A stretch of DNA of 64,000 bases from Curvibacter sp. CHRR-16 (GCF_018474005.1 NZ_JAHCSH010000004.1:62001-126000); one strand, 5' to 3'; counted from the first letter of the stretch, positions 26,870 through 38,060 are shown. Numbers and translations: made by a program. Notes: a model not told the origin generated them from the letters alone.

Positions 26870-28495
26870 ATGACTACTTCCTCCCCCTCTCCTTCTGTGG
26901 CTGGCGCTGTGCGCAGCGATTACGACGTGCTCATCGTCGGCAGCGGCTTGGCGGGCCTGAGCTGCGCGCTCATGCTGGCCGACCAGTTTGACGTGGCCAT
27001 CCTCACCAAACGCGGCGTGGCCGAAGGCTCCAGTGGCTGGGCGCAAGGCGGTATTGCCGCTGTTTGGGACAAGAACGACAGCTTTGCCGCCCACGTGGAC
27101 GACACGCTGGTGGCAGGCGCTGGCCTCTGCGACCGCACTGCCACCGAATTTGTGGTGCAGCACGCGCCCGAATCCATCGCCTGGCTGCAAAGCCTGGGCG
27201 TGCCTTTTTCGAAAGAAGACGGTCATCTGCACCTCACCCGCGAAGGCGGCCACAGTGCGCGGCGCATCGTCCACGTGACCGATGCCACGGGCGCTGCAGT
27301 GCAAAAAACCCTCATCGAGCGCGTGCGCCAGCACCCGCGCATCCACGTGCTGGAAGGCCACACGCTGGTGGACCTCATCACCAGCCGCAAGCTGGGCCTG
27401 CCCGGCCCGCAGCGCTGCGTGGGCCTGTACGCCCACCACGACGAGAGCGACAGCGTGCACAGCTTTCGCGCCCAGCACACCATTTTGGCCACGGGCGGCG
27501 CGGGCAAGGTGTACCTGTACACCACCAACCCCGACACCGCCACGGGCGACGGCATTGCCGCTGCGTGGCGCGCAGGCTGCCGGGTGCAGAACATGGAGTT
27601 CATCCAGTTCCACCCCACCTGCCTGTACCACCCGCATGCCAAGAGCTTTCTCATCAGCGAAGCCGTGCGCGGCGAAGGCGGCAAGCTGCTGCTGCCACCC
27701 TCGGCAGGGGGCAAGCGCTTCATGCTCGACCACGACGAGCGCGCTGAACTGGCCCCGCGCGACATCGTGGCCCGCGCCATCGACTTCGAGATGAAAAAAG
27801 GCGGCTACGACTGCGTGTATCTGGACATATCGCACCAGCCGCTGGCGTTTTTGCAAGAGCACTTCCCCAATATCTACGCCCGCTGCTTGGAGCTGGGCAT
27901 AGACATATCCAAAGAGCCCATTCCCGTGGTGCCCGCCGCGCACTACACCTGCGGCGGCGTGTGGACTGACCTGGACGCCCGCACCGACCTAGCAGGCCTG
28001 TACGCCGTGGGTGAGACCGCCTGCACAGGCTTGCACGGGGCCAACCGTTTGGCATCCAATTCGCTCGTAGAGTGCATGGTGTTTGCTAAGGCCGCTACCA
28101 AAACCATAGCAAAAAACCACCAATGCAACGCCAGCTTGCCCACCCTGCCTGCGTGGGACGACAGCCGCGTGACCGATGCCGACGAGTCGGTCGTCATCTC
28201 GCACAACTGGGACGAGCTGCGCCGCTTCATGTGGGACTACGTGGGCATCGTGCGCACCAACAAACGGCTGGAGCGTGCTGCCCACCGCATTGCGCTCTTG
28301 CAAGCCGAGATTGCCGAGTTCTACGCCCACTTCCACGTCAGCCGCGACTTGCTGGAGCTGCGCAACCTGGTGCAAGTGGCCGACCTGATCGTCAAAAGTG
28401 CCCAAGCCCGCCATGAGAGCCGGGGACTGCACTACAGCCGCGACTACCCCAAACTATTGCCCCAAGCTTTGCCCACCACATTGGTGCCACGCTGA
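26870..28495 (+). CDS. nadB: L-aspartate oxidase
   Basis: Oxidises L-aspartate to iminoaspartate, the first step of de novo NAD synthesis, using FAD. 541 residues with [15 protein letters not shown] for [15 protein letters not shown], the substrate-site [12 protein letters not shown] C-terminus, [10 protein letters not shown] and [16 protein letters not shown]. Length is normal. I chose the ATG at 26870; the frame is open far upstream but covers the DUF1275 gene. No nadA or nadC is adjacent. A GCTA...TAGC core like that of the metG/kefC repeat occurs at 28094-28110. Confidence 0.96.
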   Translation: MTTSSPSPSVAGAVRSDYDVLIVGSGLAGLSCALMLADQFDVAILTKRGVAEGSSGWAQGGIAAVWDKNDSFAAHVDDTLVAGAGLCDRTATEFVVQHAPESIAWLQSLGVPFSKEDGHLHLTREGGHSARRIVHVTDATGAAVQKTLIERVRQHPRIHVLEGHTLVDLITSRKLGLPGPQRCVGLYAHHDESDSVHSFRAQHTILATGGAGKVYLYTTNPDTATGDGIAAAWRAGCRVQNMEFIQFHPTCLYHPHAKSFLISEAVRGEGGKLLLPPSAGGKRFMLDHDERAELAPRDIVARAIDFEMKKGGYDCVYLDISHQPLAFLQEHFPNIYARCLELGIDISKEPIPVVPAAHYTCGGVWTDLDARTDLAGLYAVGETACTGLHGANRLASNSLVECMVFAKAATKTIAKNHQCNASLPTLPAWDDSRVTDADESVVISHNWDELRRFMWDYVGIVRTNKRLERAAHRIALLQAEIAEFYAHFHVSRDLLELRNLVQVADLIVKSAQARHESRGLHYSRDYPKLLPQALPTTLVPR

Positions 28496-28528
28496 CCGAA
28501 TAATGGCCGCACCCTCTACCCCAGCGCT

Positions 28529-29161
28529 ATGAGCAACAAAACCCTCCACTACCTCCTCGACCCCCTGTGCGGCTGGTGCTACGCCGCAGGCCCACTGGCC
28601 AAAGCCTTGCACGAGCAAGGCATACCGGTGCAGCTACACGCTGGCGGCTTGTTCGACCGCCAAACCATGCCAGAGCACATGCGCGCCTACGTGCGCCAAG
28701 CCGATGCCCGCATCTCCGCCATGACCGGCCAGCCCTTGGGCCAAGCCTATCTGCAAGGCCTGCTCAACCGCGCCGACACCGTGCTGGACTCGCTGCCCCC
28801 CATTGCCGCCCTGCTGGCCGCCCAAGAGCTCGACCCCGCACGGGGCCTGCCCATGCTGCACGCGCTGCAAACAGCGCGCTGGGTCGATGGGCTAGAGATC
28901 GTCGATAGCGCCGTGCTGCAACAACTGGCCGTGCAACTGGGCCTAGACGGAGCCACTTTCGAGGCCGCGCTGCAGCGCCAGTTGCAAGGCGATGCGCAAG
29001 ACCACATCGACGCCACCCGCCGCTTTATGGGGGCCGTGGGCGTGCAAGGCTTTCCGGGCTTTGTGCTGCGCAGCGAGCAAGGCGCGCAAGTGCTCAACCA
29101 CTCTCGTTTCTATGGCCACGCCAACGAATGGGTCCAGCACATCCAAACCACGCTGGCCTAA
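28529..29161 (+). CDS. cytoplasmic DsbA-family thiol oxidoreductase (FrnE-like)
   Basis: 210 residues with a thioredoxin-fold active site CGWC (14-17) right after the first strand (LHYLLDPLCGWC), and the cis-Pro loop as GFPGFVL. There is no signal peptide, so it should be cytoplasmic, unlike true DsbA. The helical insertion between the two fold halves fits DsbA-like or FrnE-like proteins. Substrates are unknown. It is 33 bp after nadB and 37 bp before the M16 peptidase gene on the same strand. Confidence 0.85.
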   Translation: MSNKTLHYLLDPLCGWCYAAGPLAKALHEQGIPVQLHAGGLFDRQTMPEHMRAYVRQADARISAMTGQPLGQAYLQGLLNRADTVLDSLPPIAALLAAQELDPARGLPMLHALQTARWVDGLEIVDSAVLQQLAVQLGLDGATFEAALQRQLQGDAQDHIDATRRFMGAVGVQGFPGFVLRSEQGAQVLNHSRFYGHANEWVQHIQTTLA

Positions 29162-29198
29162 GCGCCCCCACCCTCCTACCACTGCTACTGCACATTCC

Positions 29199-32087
29199 AT
29201 GCGCTCTTTTGTTTTGACGCTCGCTGCGGCCCTGTGCCTTGGCCACAGCTTTGTCCCCCCAGTTATAGCCGCTCAGCCCTCTGCACAAGTGGTTCACGCC
29301 ACCCCAGCGTGGCCGCACCAAGTGGTGCAGCGCCAGCCCGACCCCCGGGTGCTTTTTGGCGTGCTGCCCAACGGCATGCGCTATGCCCTGCTGCACAACG
29401 AAACGCCCAAAGATGGCGTCTCCATGCGTTTGCGCATTGGCTCGGGCTCTTTGCAAGAAAAGGACGACGAGCAAGGCCTAGCCCACGTGCTGGAGCACAT
29501 GGCGTTTCGCGGCAGCCGCAACCTGGCCGATGGCGATGTGGTGCGCATGCTGGAGCGCCAAGGCCTGCGCTTTGGGGCCGACACCAATGCCTACACGGCG
29601 TTTGACCAAACGGTTTACACCTTCGACTTTCCGCGTGCCAACGCCGAGTCGCTGCAAACTGGTTTTACGCTGCTGCGCGAAATTGGTGAGCACCTCACCT
29701 TGTCACAAGACTTGCTTGATGTAGAGCGCAAAGTGGTGCTGGCCGAAGAGCGCGTGCGCGACACCCCAGCACGTCGCACGAGCCAAGCCAGCACCGCCCA
29801 CGCCTTGGCAGGCACGCGTATACCGCAGCGCTGGCCCATTGGGCTGACCAGCGTGATTGCCAACGCCACCAGCGAGCAACTGCGCCGCTTTTACAAAGAC
29901 AACTACCGCCCCGACAACGCCACCCTCATCGTGGTGGGCGCTATCGATGTACAGGCCGTAGCCCAACAAATCGAGCAAACCTTTGCCAGTTGGCAAGCCC
30001 ACGGCTACCAAGCCCCCGAGCCGCGTGGCCAAGTCCTGCCACGCACCGACAAGATCGCGGCGGTACAGGTCTACAGCGAAGCCGGTGTACCTGAAAACCT
30101 GAGCCTGCAGTGGCAACGCCCGTGGACTGCCAAACAGCCCACAGAAGCGACCGAACGTGACGATGTAGTCACCCAACTGGCGCTGGATGTGCTCAACAAC
30201 CGCCTGCAAGAGCGCGCCTTGCAAGCGGGCAGCCCGTATTTGTCCGCCGGGGCCTACTACCAAGGCGATGTGCTGCAAGTAGCCCAATTCAGCGCGCTGT
30301 CCATCAGCGCCGCACCTGCCCGCTGGGCCGAGGCTTTGCAGACCGTGGTACAGGTGCAAAAACAACTGTTGTTTGAAGGCGTTCGCCCGGACGAACTGCA
30401 GCGCGTACGCACCAACTTACTCACCACGCTGCAAAAGCTGGTAGGCCAACACGCCACTCGCGCCTCCGCGTCGCTGGCCAATGAACTGCTGCAAACCGCG
30501 CACAACGGCACGGTATTTACCAGCGCCGCGCAAGACTTGGCACTGGCCAAGGATTTGCTGGCCCAGCTCACGCCCCAGCAGCTCACAGAACGCTTGCGCA
30601 GCCTGTTTAACGGTGCGCCGCTGGCATTCCAATCCACAGAACAAAGCACAGCCAGCCGTGCCGCGCTGGCAGATGCCGTGAGCCAAGCATGGGCGCAAAG
30701 CGTGCAAAACACCAGCAACGCCGCCCAAGCCGTGGTCTGGCCCTTTGGCAACTGGAGCCACCTGGGCGCGCCCGGCAAAGTAGCCACTCAAAAAACCGAT
30801 GCCGAGCTGGGTGCCACCTTCATCACCTTTGACAACGGCACGCGCTTGGTGCTCAAGCCCACCAAGCAGGAAATAGGCAATGTGCAAGTGCGCGTCAGCT
30901 TTGGCCAAGGCCGCGCTGGCATGCAGCCCGACCAGGCCGCCGCCCTGTGGGCGCTACCCTTCTTCAGCATGGGTGGCACCCAGCGCATGGGCCTGGCCGA
31001 CTTGCAGCGCTGGACCCAAACCCAAGGCAAGTCCTTGCGCATAGGCGGTTTGACAGCCGCCTACCGGTCTTTCTCGCTGCTGGGTAATGCGCAGAAAGCC
31101 CAGCTGCGCGAGCAACTGGAGCTGATGACCGCCTACCTGCGCGAACCTGGCTGGCGACCAGAACTGTTCGACAAAATGGACCAAGCTGGCCCCATTGCCG
31201 CGGCCCAAATTCCCACACAGGCCAACATCGTGTTCATGCGTGAAGTAGAGCGCGTGGCTTTGGGCAATGACCCGCGCCTGCTCAGCAACTCCACCGAGGC
31301 CCAACTGCGCACCCCCCCCACGGTGGACGCTCTGCGCCCGCTTCTGGCCAGCGCCCAGCACGAAGCGCTGGATGTGGTGCTGGTGGGTGACTTTGATCCA
31401 GAACAAGCCACGGCTCTGGTGGCACAAACCTTGGCAGCTGGCCAGTGGCAAGCGCCCACCCCAGCCACGCCACTGAAGGCCCAAGCCCTCCCCACCAGTG
31501 CCACACCGTATGCGGTGCAACACCAAGGCCGTGCCGACCAAGGCTACACCGGCCTGCTGTGGCCGCTGCAAGCCCCCGGCCCCGTGGGCGATGCCAATAC
31601 CCAGCAGTGGCAAGCCACCGCCGACCTGACTGCCGCCATGCTGCGCGCCCGCCTGATCGACACCGTGCGCGAGAGCATGGGCCTGAGCTACAGCCCGCAA
31701 ACCTACATCGAAAACGAGCCGGACTACGGCTACTTTGTCAGCTTCATCGAGACGCAACCCCAGCACTTTGCCGCCTTTGCTCAAACTGTGCAGCAAGTGC
31801 TGCAGCGCATGGCGCAGGGCGACATCAGCGCCGATGCGCTAGACCGTGCCCGCCGCCCCATGCTGGAGCGCATGGACAAAGCGCAAGAGAACAACGGCTA
31901 CTGGGTCAGCACCCTGATGCGCGTGCTGCGCCAAAGTAGCTACCGCTCCACCGCCCTGCATGAAAAAGAGCGCCTGCAAGCCGTGACCGTGGCCGATGTG
32001 CAAGCCTTCATCCAAGCCCAACTGCAGCCTGGGCAAGTGCGGGTGGTGCAGGCGGTGCGGGAGGATGGGAATGGCGGTGGGAAGTGA
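29199..32087 (+). CDS. secreted M16-family zinc metallopeptidase (PqqL-like)
   Basis: 962 residues with a signal peptide (hydrophobic to about residue 24, cleavage near VIAAQ). The inverted zinc motif HVLEH at 96-100, in the context EQGLAHVLEHMAFRGS, and a downstream ERKVVLAEERVRD (about 75 residues later) supply the catalytic Glu and third zinc ligand. The two homologous halves of the pitrilysin fold are present; the C-terminal half (from about 520) lacks a zinc site, as usual. Likely periplasmic peptide degradation. I start at 29199 because the earlier frame overlaps the DsbA-like gene and lacks a signal peptide. Confidence 0.92.
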   Translation: MRSFVLTLAAALCLGHSFVPPVIAAQPSAQVVHATPAWPHQVVQRQPDPRVLFGVLPNGMRYALLHNETPKDGVSMRLRIGSGSLQEKDDEQGLAHVLEHMAFRGSRNLADGDVVRMLERQGLRFGADTNAYTAFDQTVYTFDFPRANAESLQTGFTLLREIGEHLTLSQDLLDVERKVVLAEERVRDTPARRTSQASTAHALAGTRIPQRWPIGLTSVIANATSEQLRRFYKDNYRPDNATLIVVGAIDVQAVAQQIEQTFASWQAHGYQAPEPRGQVLPRTDKIAAVQVYSEAGVPENLSLQWQRPWTAKQPTEATERDDVVTQLALDVLNNRLQERALQAGSPYLSAGAYYQGDVLQVAQFSALSISAAPARWAEALQTVVQVQKQLLFEGVRPDELQRVRTNLLTTLQKLVGQHATRASASLANELLQTAHNGTVFTSAAQDLALAKDLLAQLTPQQLTERLRSLFNGAPLAFQSTEQSTASRAALADAVSQAWAQSVQNTSNAAQAVVWPFGNWSHLGAPGKVATQKTDAELGATFITFDNGTRLVLKPTKQEIGNVQVRVSFGQGRAGMQPDQAAALWALPFFSMGGTQRMGLADLQRWTQTQGKSLRIGGLTAAYRSFSLLGNAQKAQLREQLELMTAYLREPGWRPELFDKMDQAGPIAAAQIPTQANIVFMREVERVALGNDPRLLSNSTEAQLRTPPTVDALRPLLASAQHEALDVVLVGDFDPEQATALVAQTLAAGQWQAPTPATPLKAQALPTSATPYAVQHQGRADQGYTGLLWPLQAPGPVGDANTQQWQATADLTAAMLRARLIDTVRESMGLSYSPQTYIENEPDYGYFVSFIETQPQHFAAFAQTVQQVLQRMAQGDISADALDRARRPMLERMDKAQENNGYWVSTLMRVLRQSSYRSTALHEKERLQAVTVADVQAFIQAQLQPGQVRVVQAVREDGNGGGK

Positions 32088-32121
32088 GCAGAGGGAAGCT
32101 CTCGTCAGAGTGACTAGGCCT

Positions 32122-33981
32122 TTAGAACGCCCCATCCTCCCCACCCTGCCCACTCCAGTCGGTGCGTTTGTGCTTGTCGCGCTCCGCGCGTTCTTGCGCC
32201 ATTTGCTCCTCTAGCTGTTGGCGCGCTTGTTTGGCAGCGGCGATCAGTTTGCTGCGGTCTTTGAAGTGGGGGCGCATGGCGTCCAGCAACTCTAGGTTGT
32301 GCTGGCGAAAGCGCATGGTGCTTTGGCGGGCTGCATGGGCGCTTTGGCCCAGCACCTGCAGCACGCTGCGGGCACTGCGCAGGCTGGACTCGAACAACTC
32401 GCGCTCGAGCAGCGTGACATTGCGTTCGCGCAACTGGTTCCAGTGGGTCACATTGCGGGCGCGGGCCACGATGGTCAGGGCCGGAAAATGCTTCTGCACC
32501 AAATCGACAATGGCCAAGGACTGCTCCACATCGTCCACCGCCACCACCAGCACCTTGGCCGTTTGCGCCCCGGCTATGCGCAACAAGTCCAAGCGGCTGG
32601 CATCACCAAAAAACACCCGGTAGCCAAAGCTGCGGGTCGCTGCCACCATGTCGGCATCGTGCTCCAGCACGGTGGCACCAATCCCCTCGGCCAGCAGCAC
32701 GCGCCCCACGATTTGCCCATAGCGCCCAAAGCCAGCAATGATGACGGGCGCGCTTTGCGGCTCGGCAATTTCATCGATGGCAGGCCCGTTCTTGGCGCTG
32801 CGTGCGGCAAAGCGCGGCAGCAGCCAGCGATCCACCACCACCAGCACCAAGGGGCTGAGCAGCATGGACACCGCCACTGCCCCAATGAGCAACGAGGCCG
32901 TAGCCGCCGACAACACATGGGCCCCCGCCGCTGTCTGGAACACCACAAAGGCGAATTCCCCGCCCTGCGCCAGCAGCAAGGTGAACACCGGGCGCTCTGG
33001 GCCGGGCAACTGCACATAGCGGGCTAGGCTGTAAATGACCACCGCCTTGACCAGCAAAAAGCCCACTACCACCAGTGCCATGGTGCCGGGCGAGGCCAGC
33101 AGCACCCCAAAGTCGATGCGCATGCCCACGGCGATGAAGAACAGCCCTAGCAACAAACCCTTGAAGGGTTCGATATCGGTTTCCAGCTCGTGGCGGTATT
33201 CGCTCTCGGCCAGCAGCACCCCGGCCAAAAAAGCGCCCAGCGCCATGCTCAAGCCCACCAACAGCATGAGGGCCGAAATGCCCACCACCACCAAGAGCGC
33301 TGCGGCGGTGAATATCTCGGGCGTGCGCGAGCGCGCAATCCAGCGCAGCAGCGGGCGCACCAGCAGGCGACCGCCCAGCACAATGCCGAGAACGACTGCT
33401 ATGATTTTTATAGCTGCCCAAGCATATCCCACGGGCTCTAGAGCCTGTTTTCCCTCTTCAGCCACGCCCAGCAGGGGCAGCAAGGCCAAGATAGGAATGG
33501 CCGCCACGTCTTGGAACAGCAAAATAGAAAACGCTGCTTTGCCGCTCTGGGTGGGCATGAGGTTGCGCTCACCCATGACCTGCAGGGCAATGGCGGTGCT
33601 GGACAGCGCCAAGCCCAACGCCCCCACCACGCTCAGACGCCACCCCACACCACAGGCCATGGCCACGAGCATGAGCAGCACCGCGCAACCCAAGACCTGC
33701 AGCGCGCCCCAACCAAAGATGGAGCGGCGCAAACTCCACAGCCGCCGTGGCTCCAGTTCCAGCCCCACCAAAAAGAGCATCAGCACCACCCCGAATTCGG
33801 CGAAATGCAAAATGTCCTCCACGTTGCTAACCCAGCCTGCGCCCCACGGGCCGATGGCAATGCCAGCGGCCAAATAGCCAATGATGGCCCCCAGGCCCAG
33901 CGCTTTGGACAAGGGCACGGCAATCACCGCCGCACTCAGGTAGATGAGGCTGTTGATCAACCAAACAGGTGCGTGCTCCAT
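32122..33981 (-). CDS. KefB/KefC-type monovalent cation:proton antiporter with RCK domain
   Basis: CPA2-family antiporter, 619 residues. Residues about 8-385 form the membrane domain (AAGIAIGPWGAGWV, LFLVGLELEPRRLWSLRR, QDVAAIPILALLPLLG). Residues about 405-520 form a TrkA-N nucleotide-binding domain (VIIAGFGRYGQIVGRVL, ...VVAVDD), and the tail is a charged helix rich in Gln, Glu and Lys. It resembles glutathione-gated K+ efflux systems. AAGGAGGG lies before the ATG at 33981, so I reject the frame's 44 upstream codons. A KefF-like flavoprotein ends 1 bp before. The codons at 33397-33450 hold a copy of a 54-bp repeat. Confidence 0.9.
   Translation of the reverse strand: MEHAPVWLINSLIYLSAAVIAVPLSKALGLGAIIGYLAAGIAIGPWGAGWVSNVEDILHFAEFGVVLMLFLVGLELEPRRLWSLRRSIFGWGALQVLGCAVLLMLVAMACGVGWRLSVVGALGLALSSTAIALQVMGERNLMPTQSGKAAFSILLFQDVAAIPILALLPLLGVAEEGKQALEPVGYAWAAIKIIAVVLGIVLGGRLLVRPLLRWIARSRTPEIFTAAALLVVVGISALMLLVGLSMALGAFLAGVLLAESEYRHELETDIEPFKGLLLGLFFIAVGMRIDFGVLLASPGTMALVVVGFLLVKAVVIYSLARYVQLPGPERPVFTLLLAQGGEFAFVVFQTAAGAHVLSAATASLLIGAVAVSMLLSPLVLVVVDRWLLPRFAARSAKNGPAIDEIAEPQSAPVIIAGFGRYGQIVGRVLLAEGIGATVLEHDADMVAATRSFGYRVFFGDASRLDLLRIAGAQTAKVLVVAVDDVEQSLAIVDLVQKHFPALTIVARARNVTHWNQLRERNVTLLERELFESSLRSARSVLQVLGQSAHAARQSTMRFRQHNLELLDAMRPHFKDRSKLIAAAKQARQQLEEQMAQERAERDKHKRTDWSGQGGEDGAF
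33397..33450 (-). repeat. 54-bp in-frame repeat, copy in the kef antiporter gene
   Basis: On the coding strand it begins AAACAGGCT, contains the 12-bp palindrome GGCTCTAGAGCC (33434-33445) and ends with the perfect hairpin GCTAT-N7-ATAGC (33398-33414) plus A. Same length and reading frame as the metG copy. In the protein it spans the KQALEPVGY...IKIIA segment at the edge of a membrane helix. Confidence 0.65.
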
Positions 33982-33982
33982 G

Positions 33983-34618
33983 TCAGTGCCCTCCTTGCGT
34001 TGAATCTGCAGGTCTGTCGGCATCGGGCACATCGCAGGCGGCACAGCTTGCGCTATCGGCCAGCTCCGGCCACTGGGGGTAAGTGCGCAACCGCTCGGCA
34101 AAGGTGGCCGCATGCCGCTCTATCTCGGCAGGGGTTGCGCTGTGTGCGCCGTGCAGCACCATGGGTGGCAAAAAGCGCATGCCGCACAGGGCGGCGGTTT
34201 GCTCATAGGGGGTCAAAAAGGCGTCGAAGAAATAGCGGTTGTAACCCTCTGGGTGGTAAGACGCCTCTGACCCACCGGTGCTGAGCACCAACCACAAGTC
34301 CTTGCCCTGCATCGCCTTGGCCCCATGGCCATAGGCCCAGCCGTAGCTGAACACTTCATCGAGCCAGAGTTTGAGCAAAGCGGGCATGGAATACCACTGC
34401 ACCGGATACACCAGCACTAGCAGGCGGGCGGCACTGAGCCGGGCTTGCTCGGCGGGCACGTCGATGGCGTAGTCCGGGTAGCGCTCGTACAAATCGCACA
34501 GCGCCACGCCGGGGGTGGTGGCTGCGGCGTGCCGCAGTTGGTGGTTGACATGCGAGCCGCGCCAATTGGGATGGGCGACCACGGCATACACAGGGGAGGA
34601 AGGGGTTTCGCTGCTCAT
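33983..34618 (-). CDS. KefF-like NAD(P)H-quinone oxidoreductase (flavodoxin fold)
   Basis: About 211 residues of the NQO1/KefF/MdaB family. VYAVVAHPNWRGSHVN starts the fold, LVYPVQWYSMPALLKLWLDEVFSYGWAYG is the FMN-binding and family signature, and LVLSTGGSEASYHPEGYN binds flavin. In E. coli, KefF binds and activates KefC; here the gene ends 1 bp before the antiporter start, so the same partnership is likely. The start at 34618 is the best guess; an ATG 9 codons upstream is also possible. It carries extra Cys and Asp at the C-terminus, unlike KefF. It is divergent from choX. Confidence 0.83.
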   Translation of the reverse strand: MSSETPSSPVYAVVAHPNWRGSHVNHQLRHAAATTPGVALCDLYERYPDYAIDVPAEQARLSAARLLVLVYPVQWYSMPALLKLWLDEVFSYGWAYGHGAKAMQGKDLWLVLSTGGSEASYHPEGYNRYFFDAFLTPYEQTAALCGMRFLPPMVLHGAHSATPAEIERHAATFAERLRTYPQWPELADSASCAACDVPDADRPADSTQGGH

Positions 34619-34755
34619 GGCAGCACCATAGCGCAAGTCCAGCACAAACCCATGGCATGCCGCGCTGAAGCCAGAACAAGTCGGTTCCAGAACATCCGCC
34701 GCAGGTGGATGTGGAAAAGTTAAGACTTCATTACTTTTAGCCTTGAGGTCGTGTC

Positions 34756-35709
34756 ATGTCTCTTTTCCATCGCGGTACCGTGGGCGCAGTTGTCGCCCTT
34801 CTGAGCACACTCCTTCCCCTGCACAGCCAAGCTGCCGAGAGCGCAGCCTGCCAAAAGGTCAAGTTCGCTGACGTCGGCTGGACTGACATTGCCGCCACCA
34901 CCGGCTTGGCCTCGGTGGTGCTGGAAGAGTTGGGCTACAAGCCATCGGTCACCATGGCCTCGGTGCCCATTGCCTTTGCAGGCCTCAAGAACAAGCAGCT
35001 AGACGTTTTCTTGGGCTACTGGAACCCCAGCATGACCCCCATGATCGAGCCCTTTGTGAAGGCTGGCCAAATCAAGGTGCTGGACAAGCCCAACTTGGTG
35101 GGTGCCAAGTACACGCTGGCCGTGCCCGAGTACCTGTACACCAAAGGCCTCAAGAGCTTTGCCGACATTGCCAAGTTCTCCAAAGAGTTGGACGGCAAGA
35201 TTTTCGGCATTGAACCCGGCAACGATGGCAACGCCTTGGTGCAGGGCATGATCGACAAGAACCAGTTCAACCTCAAAGGCTTCAAGGTAGTGGAGTCTTC
35301 GGAAGCGGGCATGCTGGCCGAAGTGCAACGCGCGGTGAAAAACCAAAAACCCATCGTCTTTTTGGGCTGGGAACCCCACCCCATGAACGTGCAGGTGAAG
35401 ATGCGCTACCTTGAAGGCGGTGACGATGTGTTTGGCCCCAACTACGGTGAAGCCAAGGTCTATACCGCCATGCCGCCCGACTACGAAACCCGCTGCCCCA
35501 ACGTCGGCCAGCTAATCCGCAACCTGACCTTTTCCACCCAAATGGAGAACGAGGTCATGCTGCCCATCATGAGCAAAACCAAGCCCAACGCGGCTGCCCG
35601 CGCTTGGCTGAAGAAAAACCCCGCCGTGCTCAACGACTGGCTCAAGGGCGTGACCACCGTGAAGGGTGAAGATGGTTTGGCTGCGGTCAAGAAAGGCTTG
35701 GGACTCTAA
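34756..35709 (+). CDS. choX: choline/glycine betaine ABC transporter substrate-binding protein
   Basis: 317-residue periplasmic protein of the OpuAC/ChoX family with a signal peptide (cleavage after HSQA, about 27). The mature part starts AESAACQKVKFADVGWTDI. Trp residues in DVGWTD, FLGYWNPS and FLGWEPHPM are placed to form the aromatic cage for the trimethylammonium group. A GAGG site precedes the ATG. Its permease and ATPase partners (choW, choV) are not adjacent but lie past the restriction-modification cassette at 48.1-50.1 kb. purU begins immediately after its stop. Confidence 0.9.
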   Translation: MSLFHRGTVGAVVALLSTLLPLHSQAAESAACQKVKFADVGWTDIAATTGLASVVLEELGYKPSVTMASVPIAFAGLKNKQLDVFLGYWNPSMTPMIEPFVKAGQIKVLDKPNLVGAKYTLAVPEYLYTKGLKSFADIAKFSKELDGKIFGIEPGNDGNALVQGMIDKNQFNLKGFKVVESSEAGMLAEVQRAVKNQKPIVFLGWEPHPMNVQVKMRYLEGGDDVFGPNYGEAKVYTAMPPDYETRCPNVGQLIRNLTFSTQMENEVMLPIMSKTKPNAAARAWLKKNPAVLNDWLKGVTTVKGEDGLAAVKKGLGL

Positions 35710-36564
<855 letters not shown>

Positions 36565-36588
36565 TGGCCCACACCGTCTGCCCCTTTT

Positions 36589-38052
36589 ATGACAACAACC
36601 ACCCACCTGATCCCCAGCTTCATCGACGGCCAGCCCGTGCACGGCACTGGCCCCGTGTTTGACAACATCAACCCCGCCACGGGCGAGCGCATAGGCCAAG
36701 TGCATGCCTGCAGCGATGCTGATGTGGAGCGCGCCATCGCCTCGGCCGCCAAAGGCCAAGCCATTTGGGCCCAGTACACCGCAGCCGAGCGAGGCCGCGT
36801 GCTGTCCCGCGCGGTGCAACTGCTGCGCGAGCGCAATGCCGAACTGGCAGCTTGGGAAGTGCAAGACACGGGCAAACCCCTGCAAGAAGCCGTGGCGGTG
36901 GACGTGCTCAGCGGCGCGGACTGCTTGGAATACTTCGCTGGCGCTGCCGCCACCCTGACAGGCCAGCAATACCCCCTGAAAAACGCCATGGCCTATACCC
37001 GGCTGGAGCCGCTGGGTGTGTGCGTGGGCATCGGGGCGTGGAACTACCCCATCCAAATCGCCTGCTGGAAAAGCGCCCCCGCACTGGCCGCTGGCAACGC
37101 CATGGTGTTCAAGCCATCGGAACTGACCCCCATGACCGCCGTGAAGCTGGCCGAGATTTATCTAGAGGCCGGCCTGCCCGCAGGCGTGTTCAACGTGGTG
37201 CAGGGCCTAGGCCCCACGGGCGCTGCGCTGGCCAGCCACCCTAGCGTGGCCAAGGTGTCGCTCACCGGCTCCGTGCCCACGGGCAAAAAGGTGATGGCCA
37301 CAGCGGCTGGCACGCTCAAGCGCGTGACCATGGAGCTGGGCGGCAAGTCGCCCCTCATCATTTTTGATGACGCGGACTTGGAGCAAGCCGTATCGGCCTC
37401 CATGAATGCCAACTTCTACACCCAGGGCGAGATTTGCACCAACGGCACCCGCGTGTTTGTACAGCGCGGCTGCTTGGAGCGCTTTACCCAGCGCCTGCTG
37501 GAGCGCACCGCCCTGCTGCGCGTGGGCAACCCCATGGACATGCAAACCGAGGTGGGTGCACTCATAAGCGCCGCCCACCGCGACAAGGTGATGGACTACA
37601 TCGCCCAAGGCCAAGCCGCTGGGGCCACGCTGCTGGCAGGCGGCCACACGGTGGACGTGCCCGGCTGCCCCGGCTACTTTGTAGCGCCCACCGTGTTTGG
37701 CCACTGCACCGACGCCATGCGCATCGTGCAAGAGGAAATCTTTGGCCCGGTCATGAGCATCCTGCCCTTTGACACCGAGGCCGAGGTGATTGAGCGCGCC
37801 AACGACACCCGCTTTGGCCTGGCCAGCGGCGTGTTCACGCAAGACATCAAGCGCGGTCACCGCATGGCAGCGCAGTTGCAAGCGGGCATTTGCTGGATCA
37901 ACAACTACAACATCACCCCCATCGAAATGCCCTTTGGCGGCATTGGCGAGTCGGGCATTGGCAGCGAGAACAGCATGCTGGCCTTGCAGCACTACACCCA
38001 GGTCAAAACCGTCTATGTCGAGCTAGGAGACGTGGCTTGCTCTTACCGCTGA
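36589..38052 (+). CDS. betB: betaine aldehyde dehydrogenase
   Basis: NAD(P)-dependent oxidation of betaine aldehyde to glycine betaine, second step from choline. 487 residues, the BetB length, with the NAD region [31 protein letters not shown], catalytic Glu249 in MELGGKSP and catalytic Cys283 in [11 protein letters not shown]. The C-terminus ends [10 protein letters not shown]. It is followed 8 bp later by betA. Could in principle act on other aldehydes, but pairing with betA settles the assignment. Confidence 0.96.
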   Translation: MTTTTHLIPSFIDGQPVHGTGPVFDNINPATGERIGQVHACSDADVERAIASAAKGQAIWAQYTAAERGRVLSRAVQLLRERNAELAAWEVQDTGKPLQEAVAVDVLSGADCLEYFAGAAATLTGQQYPLKNAMAYTRLEPLGVCVGIGAWNYPIQIACWKSAPALAAGNAMVFKPSELTPMTAVKLAEIYLEAGLPAGVFNVVQGLGPTGAALASHPSVAKVSLTGSVPTGKKVMATAAGTLKRVTMELGGKSPLIIFDDADLEQAVSASMNANFYTQGEICTNGTRVFVQRGCLERFTQRLLERTALLRVGNPMDMQTEVGALISAAHRDKVMDYIAQGQAAGATLLAGGHTVDVPGCPGYFVAPTVFGHCTDAMRIVQEEIFGPVMSILPFDTEAEVIERANDTRFGLASGVFTQDIKRGHRMAAQLQAGICWINNYNITPIEMPFGGIGESGIGSENSMLALQHYTQVKTVYVELGDVACSYR

Positions 38053-38060
38053 TTGTGAAC

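Noticed and set aside
32088..32121. Terminator between the M16 peptidase and kef genes
   Set aside because: No stem with a T-run could be found in the short convergent gap.
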